Source: Siphlonurus alternatus (Eukaryota > Arthropoda > Insecta > Ephemeroptera > Siphlonuridae). From it: a stretch of 64,000 nucleotides of DNA. The stretch covers positions 32,005,221-32,069,220 of the forward strand of contig OX463781.1 of the NCBI GenBank assembly GCA_949825025.1. The letters are read 5' to 3'. The translations under genes were made by a program, and so were the position numbers. This document shows positions 12,118 through 23,315 of the stretch, piece after piece (position 1 is the stretch's first letter; every line of letters begins with the position of its first letter). The notes below the pieces were generated by a model. It was not told the DNA's origin. It saw nothing but the letters and a program-made list of their open reading frames with translations, and did no database searches.

Positions 12118-12236
12118 AGGACCCTCGGCCCTCGGCACGGTTGGACGCCCACTAAAAATAATAAAGGTAGGTCCTCATTATGAGGGCCTATACCTTTTAT
12201 ATGTTTGGGCCCGTTTGGGGGGTCTCCAACTGTGCC
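12118..12236. repeat. Small imperfect inverted repeat (GGACCCTCGGCAC)
   Basis: The left end carries GGCCCTCGGCACGGTTGG. The right end carries its reverse-complement-like partner CCAACTGTGCCAAGGACC. It is about 119 bp long, GC-rich in an AT-rich context, and probably a tiny MITE. Confidence 0.5.
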
Positions 12237-12739
12237 AAGGACCCTTATATTTTCTCTGAATGTTGTCTTATTGTTTCAAAATTTCTGGCATCTCAAAGTT
12301 GAAAATTCATATTATAAGTAAATAAATTGAAATGTGTAAGAAGTAATTGATTATTATGAATATGTATAATACCTATTAATTAATACACAATTTACCTATT
12401 AAATATATGATATAGTCAGTTCTTTGTATATAACTGTGATTAACTTCAGAACACTGTGTCTACATTAAATCTTACATCGCTTCGAAATGTAGGGAGGGCC
12501 TAGCTACTATTAACATTTTGGGGGCCTCCAACCAAGGGGGGGGGGGCTATAATACTGAGCGATCGCTCACTATCTCTTAATTATGACCAGTCCGAGCCTG
12601 CAATCTTAAATAATTTAACTAGTTTATTTTATTAGTTTGCATGGCCTTTAAATGCATAAAAAATTAGAGTGGGGAAATGACTATATTATATTGCAGATGT
12701 TTATATAATATATATTCCAAAATTTCTTGGGAGGGGCTG

Positions 12740-13014
12740 AAGCTCCTTAGCCCCGCTCTCTTAAATTCGCTCGCCCCTCTGGGTCCGCGCCTATATATAC
12801 TGGTAAAATACTGCAGCTATAGTATAATATATATATATATATACATACATATATATATATACAGTATATATATATATACATACTTCGGCTTGCTAGAACT
12901 GCTAGAAGCATAATATACTGTATATTATATATATGAAATGTTATTACGGCTGCAGTCATCTCATTCGGGTGAGGGGCTGCAGCCCCCCCCCCCCCCCTTC
13001 CCAGATCCGCGCCT
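12740..13014. mobile_element. hAT-like terminus motifs (two copies)
   Basis: Two G/C-rich segments end in GGGTCCGCGCCT (to about 12,793) and AGATCCGCGCCT (to 13,014). In reverse complement these begin AGGCGCGGATC, a terminus frequently seen in animal hAT-type non-autonomous elements. A third occurrence on the plus strand is at 32,247. Complete elements were not delimited. Confidence 0.4.
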
Positions 13015-13203
13015 ATTACAGAGTATATAATAATATAATATTATAAATAAATTTACAAATGTGGGTTTTCATTTTTTCATTTTGCTACATCAAATTATTA
13101 TATTATAATTATTATATAATTTCTAAATCTTATATACATATTATATAAGATTATTATATGGATATAATATATAAATTAGTATGGCATAGTCACCTCACGT
13201 TAA

Positions 13204-13376
13204 TAAAATAATAAAATTTATTGTATTTTATACTCCCGCATGCTGCTGGGTCGGAGGACAGGTCCGCCGGGGCCAGGTGTTCGTTCCTAGCTTCCCCTGC
13301 CCGGCTGTTCGCTCTGACAGCTGACGAGTGCAAGCAGACGGCTGGCCTCCCCTACCCCCTGCTCTCCTCAACGGAC
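13204..13376 (-). mobile_element. Possible minus-strand retroposon 3' end
   Basis: A 140-bp GC-rich island (13,233-13,376) is followed on the minus strand by CGGGAGTATAAAATACAATAAA and an AT tail. The shape resembles a LINE/SINE 3' end with an AATAAA. I recognise no protein in it. Confidence 0.35.
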
Positions 13377-13389
13377 GTAATATAACAAT

Positions 13390-14157
13390 ATGTACATATA
13401 TGTAGAGTGCATGATCAAGGTATAGTGAGCAATGGGTATATAACTCCGTTAGCCGTTAGCGATCGATGTATCATATAGGATATCGTCGAGTTAATTTTTG
13501 ATTAATTCAACGATAAAATGATTATATTGGCAGCTATTGCTAATTATTATTATTTATTTATTGAAATTATTTATATATATAAATAATTTCATATATATAT
13601 ATATTATGGTTATGGTAAACCTAAAAATAATTGTTGCACCCGCCAAGTCTTTGGTTACACCTAATTAAAAATTGAAGCATAAACCTGGATGCATCATAAT
13701 TATATATATTATATATATATAGCGCTAACTGTTAAAAATAAATAAATTTTAGGTTCAAAGTTTTTGTTTATTATTAATTGTTTAGTGTTTTTTATATCAT
13801 ATATGTTAATTGCTTCGACTAAAAATTTTATCAGTATAGTAGCCGGCGTATAGCGTATAGTTCCAATTTATGATATAATTTTATCCTTTGAATTTAAATC
13901 CCAGAAACCCACAAATTTCTTTTATTTAAAAAAAAAGGCTTATTTTTTAATTAAGTTATATGCAAAAACGACAAATTAACGGTTTACCATACTATAGTAT
14001 CTTATATATTTATATAAAGGATGGCGTCATGCCATTAACGCTTACTAAATCTTAATACCATGTAGATTTTATGACATATCGAGTGCCATATATGATTATA
14101 TGCCTTAAATTTAAACACCCTCGTGCGAGTCGTGCAGCGCCCGGCCTCGATCGACCT
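13390..14157. other. AT-rich intergenic DNA, no gene recognised
   Basis: Contains a short palindrome around ATTATTTATATATATAAATAAT near 13,570 and a GC-rich flank at 14,120-14,157 immediately before the foldback element. Nothing coding was seen. Confidence 0.5.
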
Positions 14158-14639
14158 CGCCCACGTCTAAATCTGGACTGGTCTGAGCTGATTAAGGTAG
14201 TTCAAACAGCTCATGCAGTTCAAATGAGCTAATATTCTGGACTGTTTTGAACAGTGAAGCTCAAATCAGTTCAAAACAGTTTTTAACTATTCTGAGCTGT
14301 TTCCTGCTCAAAATTGCTGCAGTTCAATGCAGTTTGAATTAGTTCATATCAGCTCATAACCTTTCTGCAGCTCAAAGTAGCTTCAGCTAGCTCAAACTAG
14401 TCCTGTAGTCCAGGACAGTCCACCGCAGCTCAGAAAGTCCAGTTTAGTTTAAACCAGTTCAGCGGCAGTCCAATGCAGCTCAGACAGTCCAGTCTAGTTC
14501 AAATTAGTTTATTGAAGCTCGGACAGTCCAGAACAGTCCACTTCAGCTCAGACAGTCCCGTCTAGTTCAAATTAGTCCATTTAAGCTCAAACGGCCACTG
14601 TAGTCCAGGACAGCCCACCGCAGCTCAGACAGTCCAGTT

Positions 14640-15825
14640 TAGCTCAAAACAGCTCAGCGGCAGTCCAATGCAGCTCAGACAGTCCAGTCTAGTTCAAATT
14701 AGTTAATTGAAGCTCAGACAGTCCACTGCAGTCCAGGACAGTTCACCGCAGCTCAGACAGGCCAGTCTAGTTCAAATTAGTCCATTGAAGCTCAGACAGT
14801 CCACTGTAGTCCAGGACAGTCTACCGCAGCTCAGACAGTCCAGTTTAGCTCAAACCAGTACAGCGGCAGTCCAATGCAGTTCAGAGAGTCCAGTCTAGTT
14901 CAAATTAGTTAATTGAAGCTCAGACAGTCCACTGCAGTCCAGGACAGTTCACCGCAGCTCAGACAGTCCAGTCTAGTTCAAATTAGTCCATTGAAGCTCA
15001 GACAGTCCACTGTAGTCCAGGACAGTCTACCGCAGCTCAGACAGTCCAGTTTAGCTCAAACCAGTACAGCGGCAGTCCAATGCAGTTCAGAGAGTCCAGT
15101 CTAGTTCAAATTAGTTAATTGAAGCTCAGACAGTCCACTGCAGTCCAGGACAGTTCACCGCAGTTCAGACAGTCCAGTTTAGTTCAAATTAGTCCATTGA
15201 AGCTCAGACAGTCCACTGTAGTCCAGGAGAGTCTACCGCAGCTCAGACAGTCCAGTTTAGCTCAAACCAGTACAGCGGCAGTCCAATGCAGTTCAGAGAG
15301 TCCAGTCTAGTTCAAATTAGTTAATTGAAGCTCAGACAGTCCACTGTAGCTCAGACAGTCCAGTCTAGTTCAAATTAGTCCATTAAAGCTCAGGCAGTCC
15401 ACTGCAGTCCAGGACAGTCCACCGCAGCTCAGACAGTCCAGAGTCTAGTTCAAATTAGTCCATTGAGGCTCAGACAGTCAACTGTAGTCCAGGACAGTCC
15501 ACCGCAGCTTAGACAGTCCAGTTTAGTTCAAACCAGTACAGCGGCAGTCCAATGCAGTTCAGAGAGTCCAGTCTAGTTCAAATTAGTTAATTGAAGCTCA
15601 GACAGTCCACTGCAGTCCAGGACAGTCCACTGCAGCTCAGACAGTTCAGTCTAGTTTAAATTAGTTAATTGAAGCTCAGACAGTCCACAGCAGTCCAGGA
15701 CAGTCCACCGCAGCTCAGATAGTCCAGTCTAGTTCAAATTAGTCCTTTGAAGTTCAGACAGTCCACTGTAGTCCAGGACAGTCCACCGCAGCTCAGACAG
15801 GCCAGTCAAGTTCAAATTAGTTTAT
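14640..15825. repeat. Minisatellite array, left arm, 206-bp period
   Basis: Units repeat every 206 bp at 14,707, 14,913 and 15,119, with more diverged units on both sides. Each unit is made of sub-repeats of about 20-50 bp that carry GCTCAGACAGTCCA and GTTCAAATTAGT. The short open frames in it (MKLRQSTAVQDSS...) merely reflect the repeat. Confidence 0.9.
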
Positions 15826-17499
15826 TGAGAAGCTAGCTTAGTTTTTTTATTAGATATTTATAAGATATTATAATTATAAAACACCATCATGACATGCAAA
15901 TGCTCACATATAAATTACAACATTTAATTAAATTACATAATTAGTGAAATCTATAAAAATCAAAGAGGTAAAAATAATAAACTATAAAAACTGAACTTTC
16001 GTCGTGCAGCAGCATTTATTTTGAAGAAAGTGGTGTGTTTTCACCATCAATGCCCATCATGCATTGCGTCAAGAACTGAGCCGCACAAAGCGCCATCTTG
16101 TTTTGAAACGGTTTTGAAATTTGTACCGGTCCGACCGGCGACCGGTCGCTGCTATTATTTTATCTCAATGCTGCTTATAGTTGGCTGCTAGCTAGCGTGT
16201 GGTGTTGTGATACAAATTATTGTTTTGTGTACTATTTGACGTATTAATTAAACTACTATATTTCAAACTCTTCGACATGTAATCTATTAGGCTTCTTTCA
16301 CAATCACGCCGCAACATTTTGCAAAAAAATCAAGCTTCACTTGATTTTCTTACGGCGGTACGTTTGTTGCGGCATGTTTTTGCCAAAAAATCGGACCATG
16401 TGAAAGGAATTTTATAAGGTAAGATATTTTGTGTATTAAGTCTGTATGACAACTATCAGGGTTAAATCTGATCGGAATATTTTTCTTTTCCCTGCTGCTG
16501 TCCAAGTGGCACTCTCTCTCTCTAACAGGCCCGAGACGCTGCCAAAGTGTGAATATTTGGGAACGAATACTACCTCATCTCACTGAAAACGTATACCAGT
16601 AAGATCCTGTGGTCAGAGGTACAGTAACTTTCTTTTAAATATTGAGACCTTGCATGCATACTGTATATCATAGTGTATGTTCGAGCCTAACAACTATGTA
16701 TGCACACTGTACTGGTATGACATGCATACTGTACATATACTGTACTGTAACATTACAGTATGCATACATAATACTCTATGCATTATGCCTGTTTTTATTG
16801 CTGTAAAAGAGCTTTCACATATTATGCATATGCATACTACATGCAGAGTCGTAATTTGCCACGGCTTTCCGCAGAAAAATTACTTCATTTTCTTTCGGAT
16901 CTCTATTTATAAGATACTCTGCAGCAACTTTTGATTATGTGTAAGAAGCTTAATACATTTTCTATCTGTATGCATGTTTTTTTTTTAGTTTTGAGTAATA
17001 TATACACTATTGTAGTTTTTCTTTGATTCTCTTAAAATTACTTACACTTTTTCCATATAAAAATACTTACAGTACTGGGTATGCATAATTATTAATACTG
17101 TACATTTGCCAGGGTTTTTAGTGTTAACAGCTATCTATTGAGTTCATTTTCTTCACATTACCAGTCTTTTCTTTCTGTGTAGCATGAGTGAGTGCATTTA
17201 TATAATACTTTACTGTTGCAACTTTGACGAAGACATGACTGACAGGACACTCCGGACCGACACCATGGGGCATGCAGGTAGTTATAAGTGAGTACCGTTT
17301 TGTGTGTCGAGATCACCATTTGAATGTTCAGGTAAATGTTGTAGCACTACCTGTGTTTAGTAACCTGGACCTAGCCACGACCGTCCGGACCGACACCCGG
17401 GGGCATTAAGGTAGCGGGTGAGTACCATTTTGTGTGTTAACATTTGAATGTTGTAGCGCTACCTGTGTGCAGTTCTGAGCTGCTTTAGACAGTCCTGGA

Positions 17500-18080
17500 C
17501 TGCGGTAAAGTTACTACATTGCATTGGACTCGTTTGAGCTAGACTGGACTATTCTGAGCTGCGATGGACAGTCCTGGACTGCAGTACAGCTGCTATAATG
17601 TATTGAACTCTTTTGAGCTAGGCTGGACTGTTCTGAGCTGCGATGGACAGTCCTGGACTGCAGTACAGCTGCTATAATGTATTGGACGCGTTTGAACTAG
17701 GCTGGACTATTCTGAGCTGCGATGGACAGTCCTGGACTGCAGTACAGCTGCTATAATGTATTGGACGCGTTTGAGCTAGGCTGGACTATTCTGAGCTGCG
17801 ATGGACTGTCCTGGACTGCAGTACAGCTACTATAATGTATTGGACGCGTTTGAACTAGGCTGGACTATTCTGAGCTAGAATGGACAGTCCTGAACTGCAG
17901 TACAGCTGCTATAATGTATTGGACGCGTTTGAGCTAGGCTGGACTATTCTGAGCTGCGATGGACTGTCCTGGACTGCAGTACAGCTGCTATAATGTATTG
18001 GACGCATTTGAACTAGGCTGGACTATTCTGAGCTGCGATGGACTGTCCTGGACTATAGTAAAGCTGCTACAGTACATTGG
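17500..18080. repeat. Minisatellite array, right arm, 79-bp period
   Basis: About seven units of 79 bp, each with TGGACTATTCTGAGCTGCGA, CTGGACTGCAGTACAGCTG and CTATAATGTATTGGAC. The words are the reverse complement of those in the left array, but the higher-order organisation is different. Confidence 0.9.
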
Positions 18081-18680
18081 ACTCTTTTGAGCTAGGCTGG
18101 ACTGTTCTGAGCTAGAATGGACTGTTGCATGTATAGCAGCAATGAACTGGTTTGAGCTATAATGGACTGCCTGAGTATCAGCGTAAACGAGCTAGTTTGA
18201 GCTAGGCTGGACTGTTCTGAGCTGTATTGTCTGGACTGCTATGAGCTATTTACAACTGTGGCCAGTTCAAAATTGGTAGCTCAAACAGTTCAAAACCGGC
18301 CAATTTTATACTATTTACAACTATCTGAACTAGCATAATTTTGAACTGATCTGGACTGCTGCAGTTCAGATGTAGTCCAGATTTAGACGTGGGCGGTGTG
18401 CCCCAGGTCCCCCCCCCCCCCCCCCAGATATACATGCATTATCATGAATGACATCACTATTTTAATATATTGCAAATATTATGTGCATATTAATTATATA
18501 ATAAATATAATATATATCAACTATGTATATATAAATTATAAATAATAATAATATAATAATAATAATAATAATTTTATTTCGATCGTTGGCTTTACAGCAT
18601 TATAGATCACGTCAGAGTTGTTACATAAATCATACTCTTGATGTGTTTTTTTTTTTTTTTTTTTAATATTTAAAAATAGT

Positions 18681-19035
18681 TTAAGGGTAAGGTAACGCCA
18701 CCAATGTTAAAAAAAATCCCTCTCACAAAAATTCTGAAAAAAATTTAAAATGTTCTCCTCTATACCCCCTATCAGTAGCTAAAATATCAGGTATAAAAAT
18801 ACGATCTAGTTTTTGAGTTATAAATTTTTAAAGTTGACTACTTTAACATGGAGAAATGAAACTCCCATGTTAAATTGGTCAACTTTAAAAATTCATAACT
18901 CAAAAACTAGATCGTATTTGTATACCTGATATTTTAGCTACTGATAGGGAGTGTAGAGGAGAACATTTTAAATTTTTTTCAGAATTTTTGTGAGAGGGAT
19001 TTTTTTTAACATTGGTGGCGTTACCTTACCCTTAA
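18681..19035. mobile_element. TTAA-family palindromic MITE, member 2 (best preserved)
   Basis: TTAA is followed by GGGTAAGGTAACGCC on the left. GGCGTTACCTTACCC followed by TTAA closes the right. The arms (about 160 bp) are nearly perfect and meet at a core around TTAACATGGAGAAATG. TTAA at both borders is the hallmark of piggyBac-type target duplication. No transposase is present. Confidence 0.88.
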
Positions 19036-19215
19036 GTTTTCAAAATCACTTTCACTCTTTTTAATATAATTTATTTATTATCTCCACATATGATAATATG
19101 CACTATTAAATAGATCACATAACACTTTGCACAATATAGTTCACATAACACTTTGATGGTCATGTATTAAAATATGTTTACTGTCTTTATTTCGGAGCCA
19201 TAGATAAAGTGTATA

Positions 19216-19222
<7 letters not shown>

Positions 19223-19282
<60 letters not shown>
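19223..19282. repeat. (TA)n microsatellite
   Basis: About 60 bp of TA alternation. Confidence 0.95.
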
Positions 19283-19288
<6 letters not shown>

Positions 19289-19539
19289 TATATAATATAT
19301 GCTTATAAAATTGTTTTATATTTTTGTGAACATCATGCAGCATGCATGCAGTGCATTTCATCATGACGCCAGTGACCGTCAGTGACTAGGGTGGAACTGG
19401 TTGATTGACGTGATTGACGGGGGGGGGGGGGAGGAAGGCGGGGGATATAATATACCTTGCACCCCCCAAAAAAATATATATAAAAACCTGCTTTTGCTCT
19501 GCCCCTGCCCCCCCCTTCCCCCTCCCCCTGCACCCCAAA

Positions 19540-19861
19540 TTTGCATATGACCCTTCATCGAAAATGTGTCCATGAAACTGTCTACGACGGTTGGCAGATC
19601 ACAGCCCCTGGCGATGACGTCACCGTTATACATCCCGCCGGCACACTCGCGCTGCCGCAGGGGAGGGCGGAGGGGAGGGCGCGTGCATCTGTGTGGACAT
19701 TTTTGGAAGGGGAGCGAAATATGATCTCTGCTCGGCAGCGGCGGCAGCAGTACTAGTGCGCAAGTAAGGAGCAAGCAAGCGGCGACTGAAGCTTTACGGA
19801 TATACAAAACAGTGAGCAAAACTGACACGAAATTCGGCAACAATAGAGACGACTGCCACCG
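19540..19861 (+). promoter_or_regulatory. Promoter and 5' noncoding exon of the zinc-finger gene
   Basis: A GC-rich island stands out from AT-rich surroundings. It contains a consensus CRE (TGACGTCA, about 19,614-19,623) and a run of GAGGGCG/GCGGCAG. It ends in a strong donor, CCACCG|GTAAGTGC, after 19,861. The next matching acceptor upstream of a good start is at 25,089, so I infer a spliced 5'UTR exon for the zinc-finger gene. The exact transcription start is not visible. A 154-codon open frame on the opposite strand overlaps it and is judged spurious. Confidence 0.6.
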
Positions 19862-20179
19862 GTAAGTGCAGCTTATTACTATAGTGACCCATTAATTTGA
19901 TAATTTCTTTCCTCTACAAATAAAGCATCTATTATATATTCTTCGATCACGGTTGCGCCAAAAATAACATACTCTATTTATAAGACGCGCTGCGTGTGAG
20001 ACCATACAGCAGCAGCTCTAGCTCATAGTGAGAACGTGCAATATGCAGCTTATAGCTTATTCTATATAGCTGCTCTATACTCTGTTTACGCTATAATTGG
20101 GTCTTTTAATAAGGATCTGTTCTGTATGTTATAATTAACTATTAACTAATATTATATATAATTATAATACATAATATAC

Positions 20180-20267
<88 letters not shown>

Positions 20268-20365
20268 AAATTTGTATTAAACTTAATTAATTATATGTAA
20301 TATATTAATTATATTATATTTAAAAATTGGAGATTTCTTTCTTTTTTTTTTTTTTTTTTTTTTTT

Positions 20366-20515
20366 TAAATGAAATAATTTTTATTGATTTATTTATGTAT
20401 TAATATAGTTTTCGCTATTTAAGTATGTATAATTATATATACATATTATAGTTTACATATAATATTATTTTTACATATAAGACAAAACATTAGTTCATGG
20501 CATATATAGCTTCAG
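20366..20515 (-). mobile_element. Minus-strand retroposon 3' end with ATTTC-type tail
   Basis: It resembles the 130-bp insertion at 36,948-37,077: AAATGAAATAAT, then TTTTCGCTATT, then ATATAGTTTACATAT and AACATTAGTTCATG. On the minus strand it ends in AAAA...ATTATTTCATTT, the tail style of some LINE 3' ends. The two copies suggest a retroposon family. Confidence 0.55.
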
Positions 20516-20967
20516 TACATATTATACATATATATTATATATGTATTATAAAATACACTCAATGCCTTATAGATATACATAATAAACAAATAATGAAATA
20601 ATAAATATCATTAATTAATTGACATAATGTATACAAATTACAATTTCTTTCCCATACATTTATTTGCAATGAATACAATGTAATCTTTCAATTTTTTTTT
20701 TTTATTGTGACATTTTTATATTGTCTGACAATTCATTTAACAATTTTTTCCCACATATATAAATTGATCCTTCCGTTCCATGCTCACACATTTTCTGAAA
20801 AAAAAAAAAAAAAAAAAAAAAATGTATGTATATACATGCAGTATTATATAGCATCCTCCTTTTTATAAATATACATTTCACTATTTTTAACAAGCTCACA
20901 CTTTTGAAATGCATAGGAAATTTATCATGAATAATATCATAAAATATATCACTATACTTTTTAAAAC

Positions 20968-21057
<90 letters not shown>

Positions 21058-21070
21058 TTACATAACGTTA

Positions 21071-21266
21071 CAGGTAGATCGAGGTAACGCCGATCAGTTC
21101 GACGTACTCCCATTTGAATAACATATGTAAACCTTGGCAAATTCACAAAAATTCTGAACTTTTTTTTAAAGGCAGATATTATAGTACCTAAAAGCTATAG
21201 AAAAATTTTCAAAACAATAAAAACGATTTAAAGAGACGATTTTATTTATTTATTTATTTATTATAT

Positions 21267-21349
<83 letters not shown>

Positions 21350-21578
21350 CTTATTTATTTATTATTTTTTTCCAGCATATAGGGCTTTCTCATGGAGAAA
21401 CAAACTAGAAACTTAATTAAAAAAAAATGGATCGTTAAATTGTTTTGAAACTTTTTCTATGGCTAATAATATCTGCCTCTAAACCTAAACAAAAAATCAG
21501 AATTTTTGTGAATTTGCTAAGTTTTACATGTTAATGAAAGGGGAGTCAAACAGCTGATCGACGTTATCTCTACCTTAA
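21071..21578. mobile_element. TTAA-family palindromic MITE, member 3, carrying an expanded (TTTA)n
   Basis: The ends have GTAACGCCGATCAG on the left and CAGCTGATCGACGTTATC ahead of ACCTTAA on the right. The arms share CATGTAAA-C-TTG-CAAATTCACAAAAATTCTGA. The loop contains a (TTTA)n microsatellite of about 125 bp (21,242-21,365). It is adjacent to a (TA)n tract on the left. Confidence 0.75.
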
Positions 21579-21960
21579 CCATATATTGCAGAATTTCCAA
21601 CATCAAATTGATATGAGTTCTTTGTTTACAATTATAACCTATATAGGATAATTTTCATTGCTTTGCTTTTTAAGAAACAGAGATATAATACACAATATTC
21701 AAAAATTATAGAAACTTTGTAAATGTAGTTTCAATTAAGTTATGTGTATTATACAATATTTTCTTTAAAAAAACACAATTATATTATATTAATTATTAGA
21801 AATTATTACATATAATTATTAATGTTATATCATTATTAACATGCATGTCATGTGCATATAAGTCATAAAATGAAAATAAAAGTATATCAGTGTAATAAAT
21901 ATATATTTTAAATCAATTTATTAAATTTATTGCATATAATATATAACTACAAAAAAAAAA

Positions 21961-22446
21961 TTAAGGGGCATTCACAAAGCCTTAAAGGTATACAGGCCTC
22001 AAATTAGACAGATATTAAGTGTTGCTCAAGTTTATAATCAACATTCGTATTATTTTTATCTGCGCGCGGTGCGTCTGTGCGAAGTCGCGCTGTAAAGAAA
22101 GTCCTTGCTGACGTCACAACTCACAGCTAGCACTGATTAGCATTGAGTTGTGACGTCATCAAGGACTTCGTGACGTCATCAAGGACTAAATTTTTTACTT
22201 TGAACTGCGACTTCGCACGGATGCATCACGCGTGGAAAAAAATTATGCGAATGTTGATTATATACTCTAAACCCACTTGGTGACTGTCTAATTTGTATTT
22301 TGAGGCCGGCCTGTATGCCTTTAAGGCCACATATAAGGCTCAATAATTTAAGACCAGAAATTTTGGGTCTAAAAAACACGTCTAAAATCAAGCTTTAAAT
22401 TATCGAGCCTTAAATGTGGCCTTAAGACTTTGTGAATGCCCCTTAT
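21961..22446. mobile_element. Palindromic MITE with TAAGGGGCATTCACAAAG termini
   Basis: The left end reads TAAGGGGCATTCACAAAG and the right end is its reverse complement. The arms continue with GGCCTTAA blocks, and the core contains repeated GACGTCATCAAGGACT. It is non-coding. Confidence 0.8.
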
Positions 22447-23084
22447 TATTTTTAAAGTACATTATATAAATAATTGTAATATTCTATAATAATTATACAA
22501 ATAATTGTATTTATATACTATTTATACATATTATCAAGTTAATATAAACAACTATTTTATTATATGTTCTCTATAATGCATAAATATATCGCCATGTGTT
22601 ATAGCAAATTAATGTGTGATGTAATGCTATAATATATACGCGTATATAATATAATATCACATAACGGTACTAATTAATATAAGTGATATAAATACAAATA
22701 TTATATTTATACCTCAGTCATAGCTGGATCAATTAACTCAATTAAGCGAGAGTTGATGCCTGAAAATTTCCGCGTGACGTAAATCACGTACATTATAATA
22801 CGTATATAGTTCCGCGTAGTTCCGCTTTTATTTATAGGTTGCAGTCAGAAGCATACAATGTTTGAGTTTGATAGCAGGAGAATTAAGGCCTTATTTTATT
22901 TATTTATTATTATTTTTTTCTGATATCTAAATGAATAATATATATTAATTAAAAATATATAAGAATGAATCTCAGTTGATTCCTTGATTGATGAGATCTC
23001 AGCCGGATCTGGTTTCTTCCGACGATTCGAATCGATCCTCTTGAATTTAACAATTACTTGCAGGTTGCAGGGGACTTTTACAAA

Positions 23085-23255
23085 AAGTAAAAGGTGTCCG
23101 TCCTGACTGAGTTTTCCACGGTTTCCTCAGACTCACCTCAGCGAATGCTGTGGGACGCGTAACGGGCCGTGGCCACCATCCTCCCCCCCCCTGATCCTTA
23201 CCAATTACCCCGCCTCGAGCTCCAAGCTCATAGGGGTGTATCCTTGTAAAAAAAT
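23085..23255 (+). mobile_element. SINE fragment (3' part of the 5S-like SINE family)
   Basis: It shares GGTGTCCGTCCTGACTGAG, the CTCAGCGAATGCTG block and GGCCGTGGCCACCATCC with the full copies at 25,424 and 50,008. It ends GGGGTGTATCCTTGTAAAAAA. The 5S-like head is missing. Confidence 0.75.
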
Positions 23256-23315
23256 AAATGAATAAAAAATCTCCTAAAAATACAAAAATGAAAAAAATTA
23301 ATGAATGAACGAATG

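Larger units (their letters stand above)
14158..18395. mobile_element. 4.2-kb foldback element with tandem-repeat arms
   Basis: The termini are inverted copies of CGCCCACGTCTAAAT (14,158 on; reverse complement ending at 18,395). The inner arms are long arrays of one vocabulary in opposite polarity: CAGTCCA/CAGCTCAGA/GTTCAAA on the left (about 14,170-15,825), and TGGACTG/GAGCTG/TTTGAGC on the right (about 17,478-18,360). The left array has a 206-bp higher-order period and the right a 79-bp period. The central 1.6 kb (15,830-17,470) has no ORF. It holds a GCGCCATCTTG site near 16,090, a short hairpin (16,293-16,415) and a duplicated block of about 125 bp (17,245-17,475). This is the architecture of foldback-class transposons. 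The superfamily is unknown, and no clear target duplication was found. Confidence 0.8.

Noticed and set aside
14707..15310. Three near-identical 63-codon ORFs and a CRISPR-like spacing
   Set aside because: They arise from a 206-bp minisatellite. The frames are out of phase with each other across units, there is no unique-spacer structure, and the setting is eukaryotic.
19379..19843. 154-codon minus-strand ORF
   Set aside because: Overlaps the GC-rich promoter and 5' exon of the zinc-finger gene, contains low-complexity Gly/Pro runs, and has no splice or domain support.
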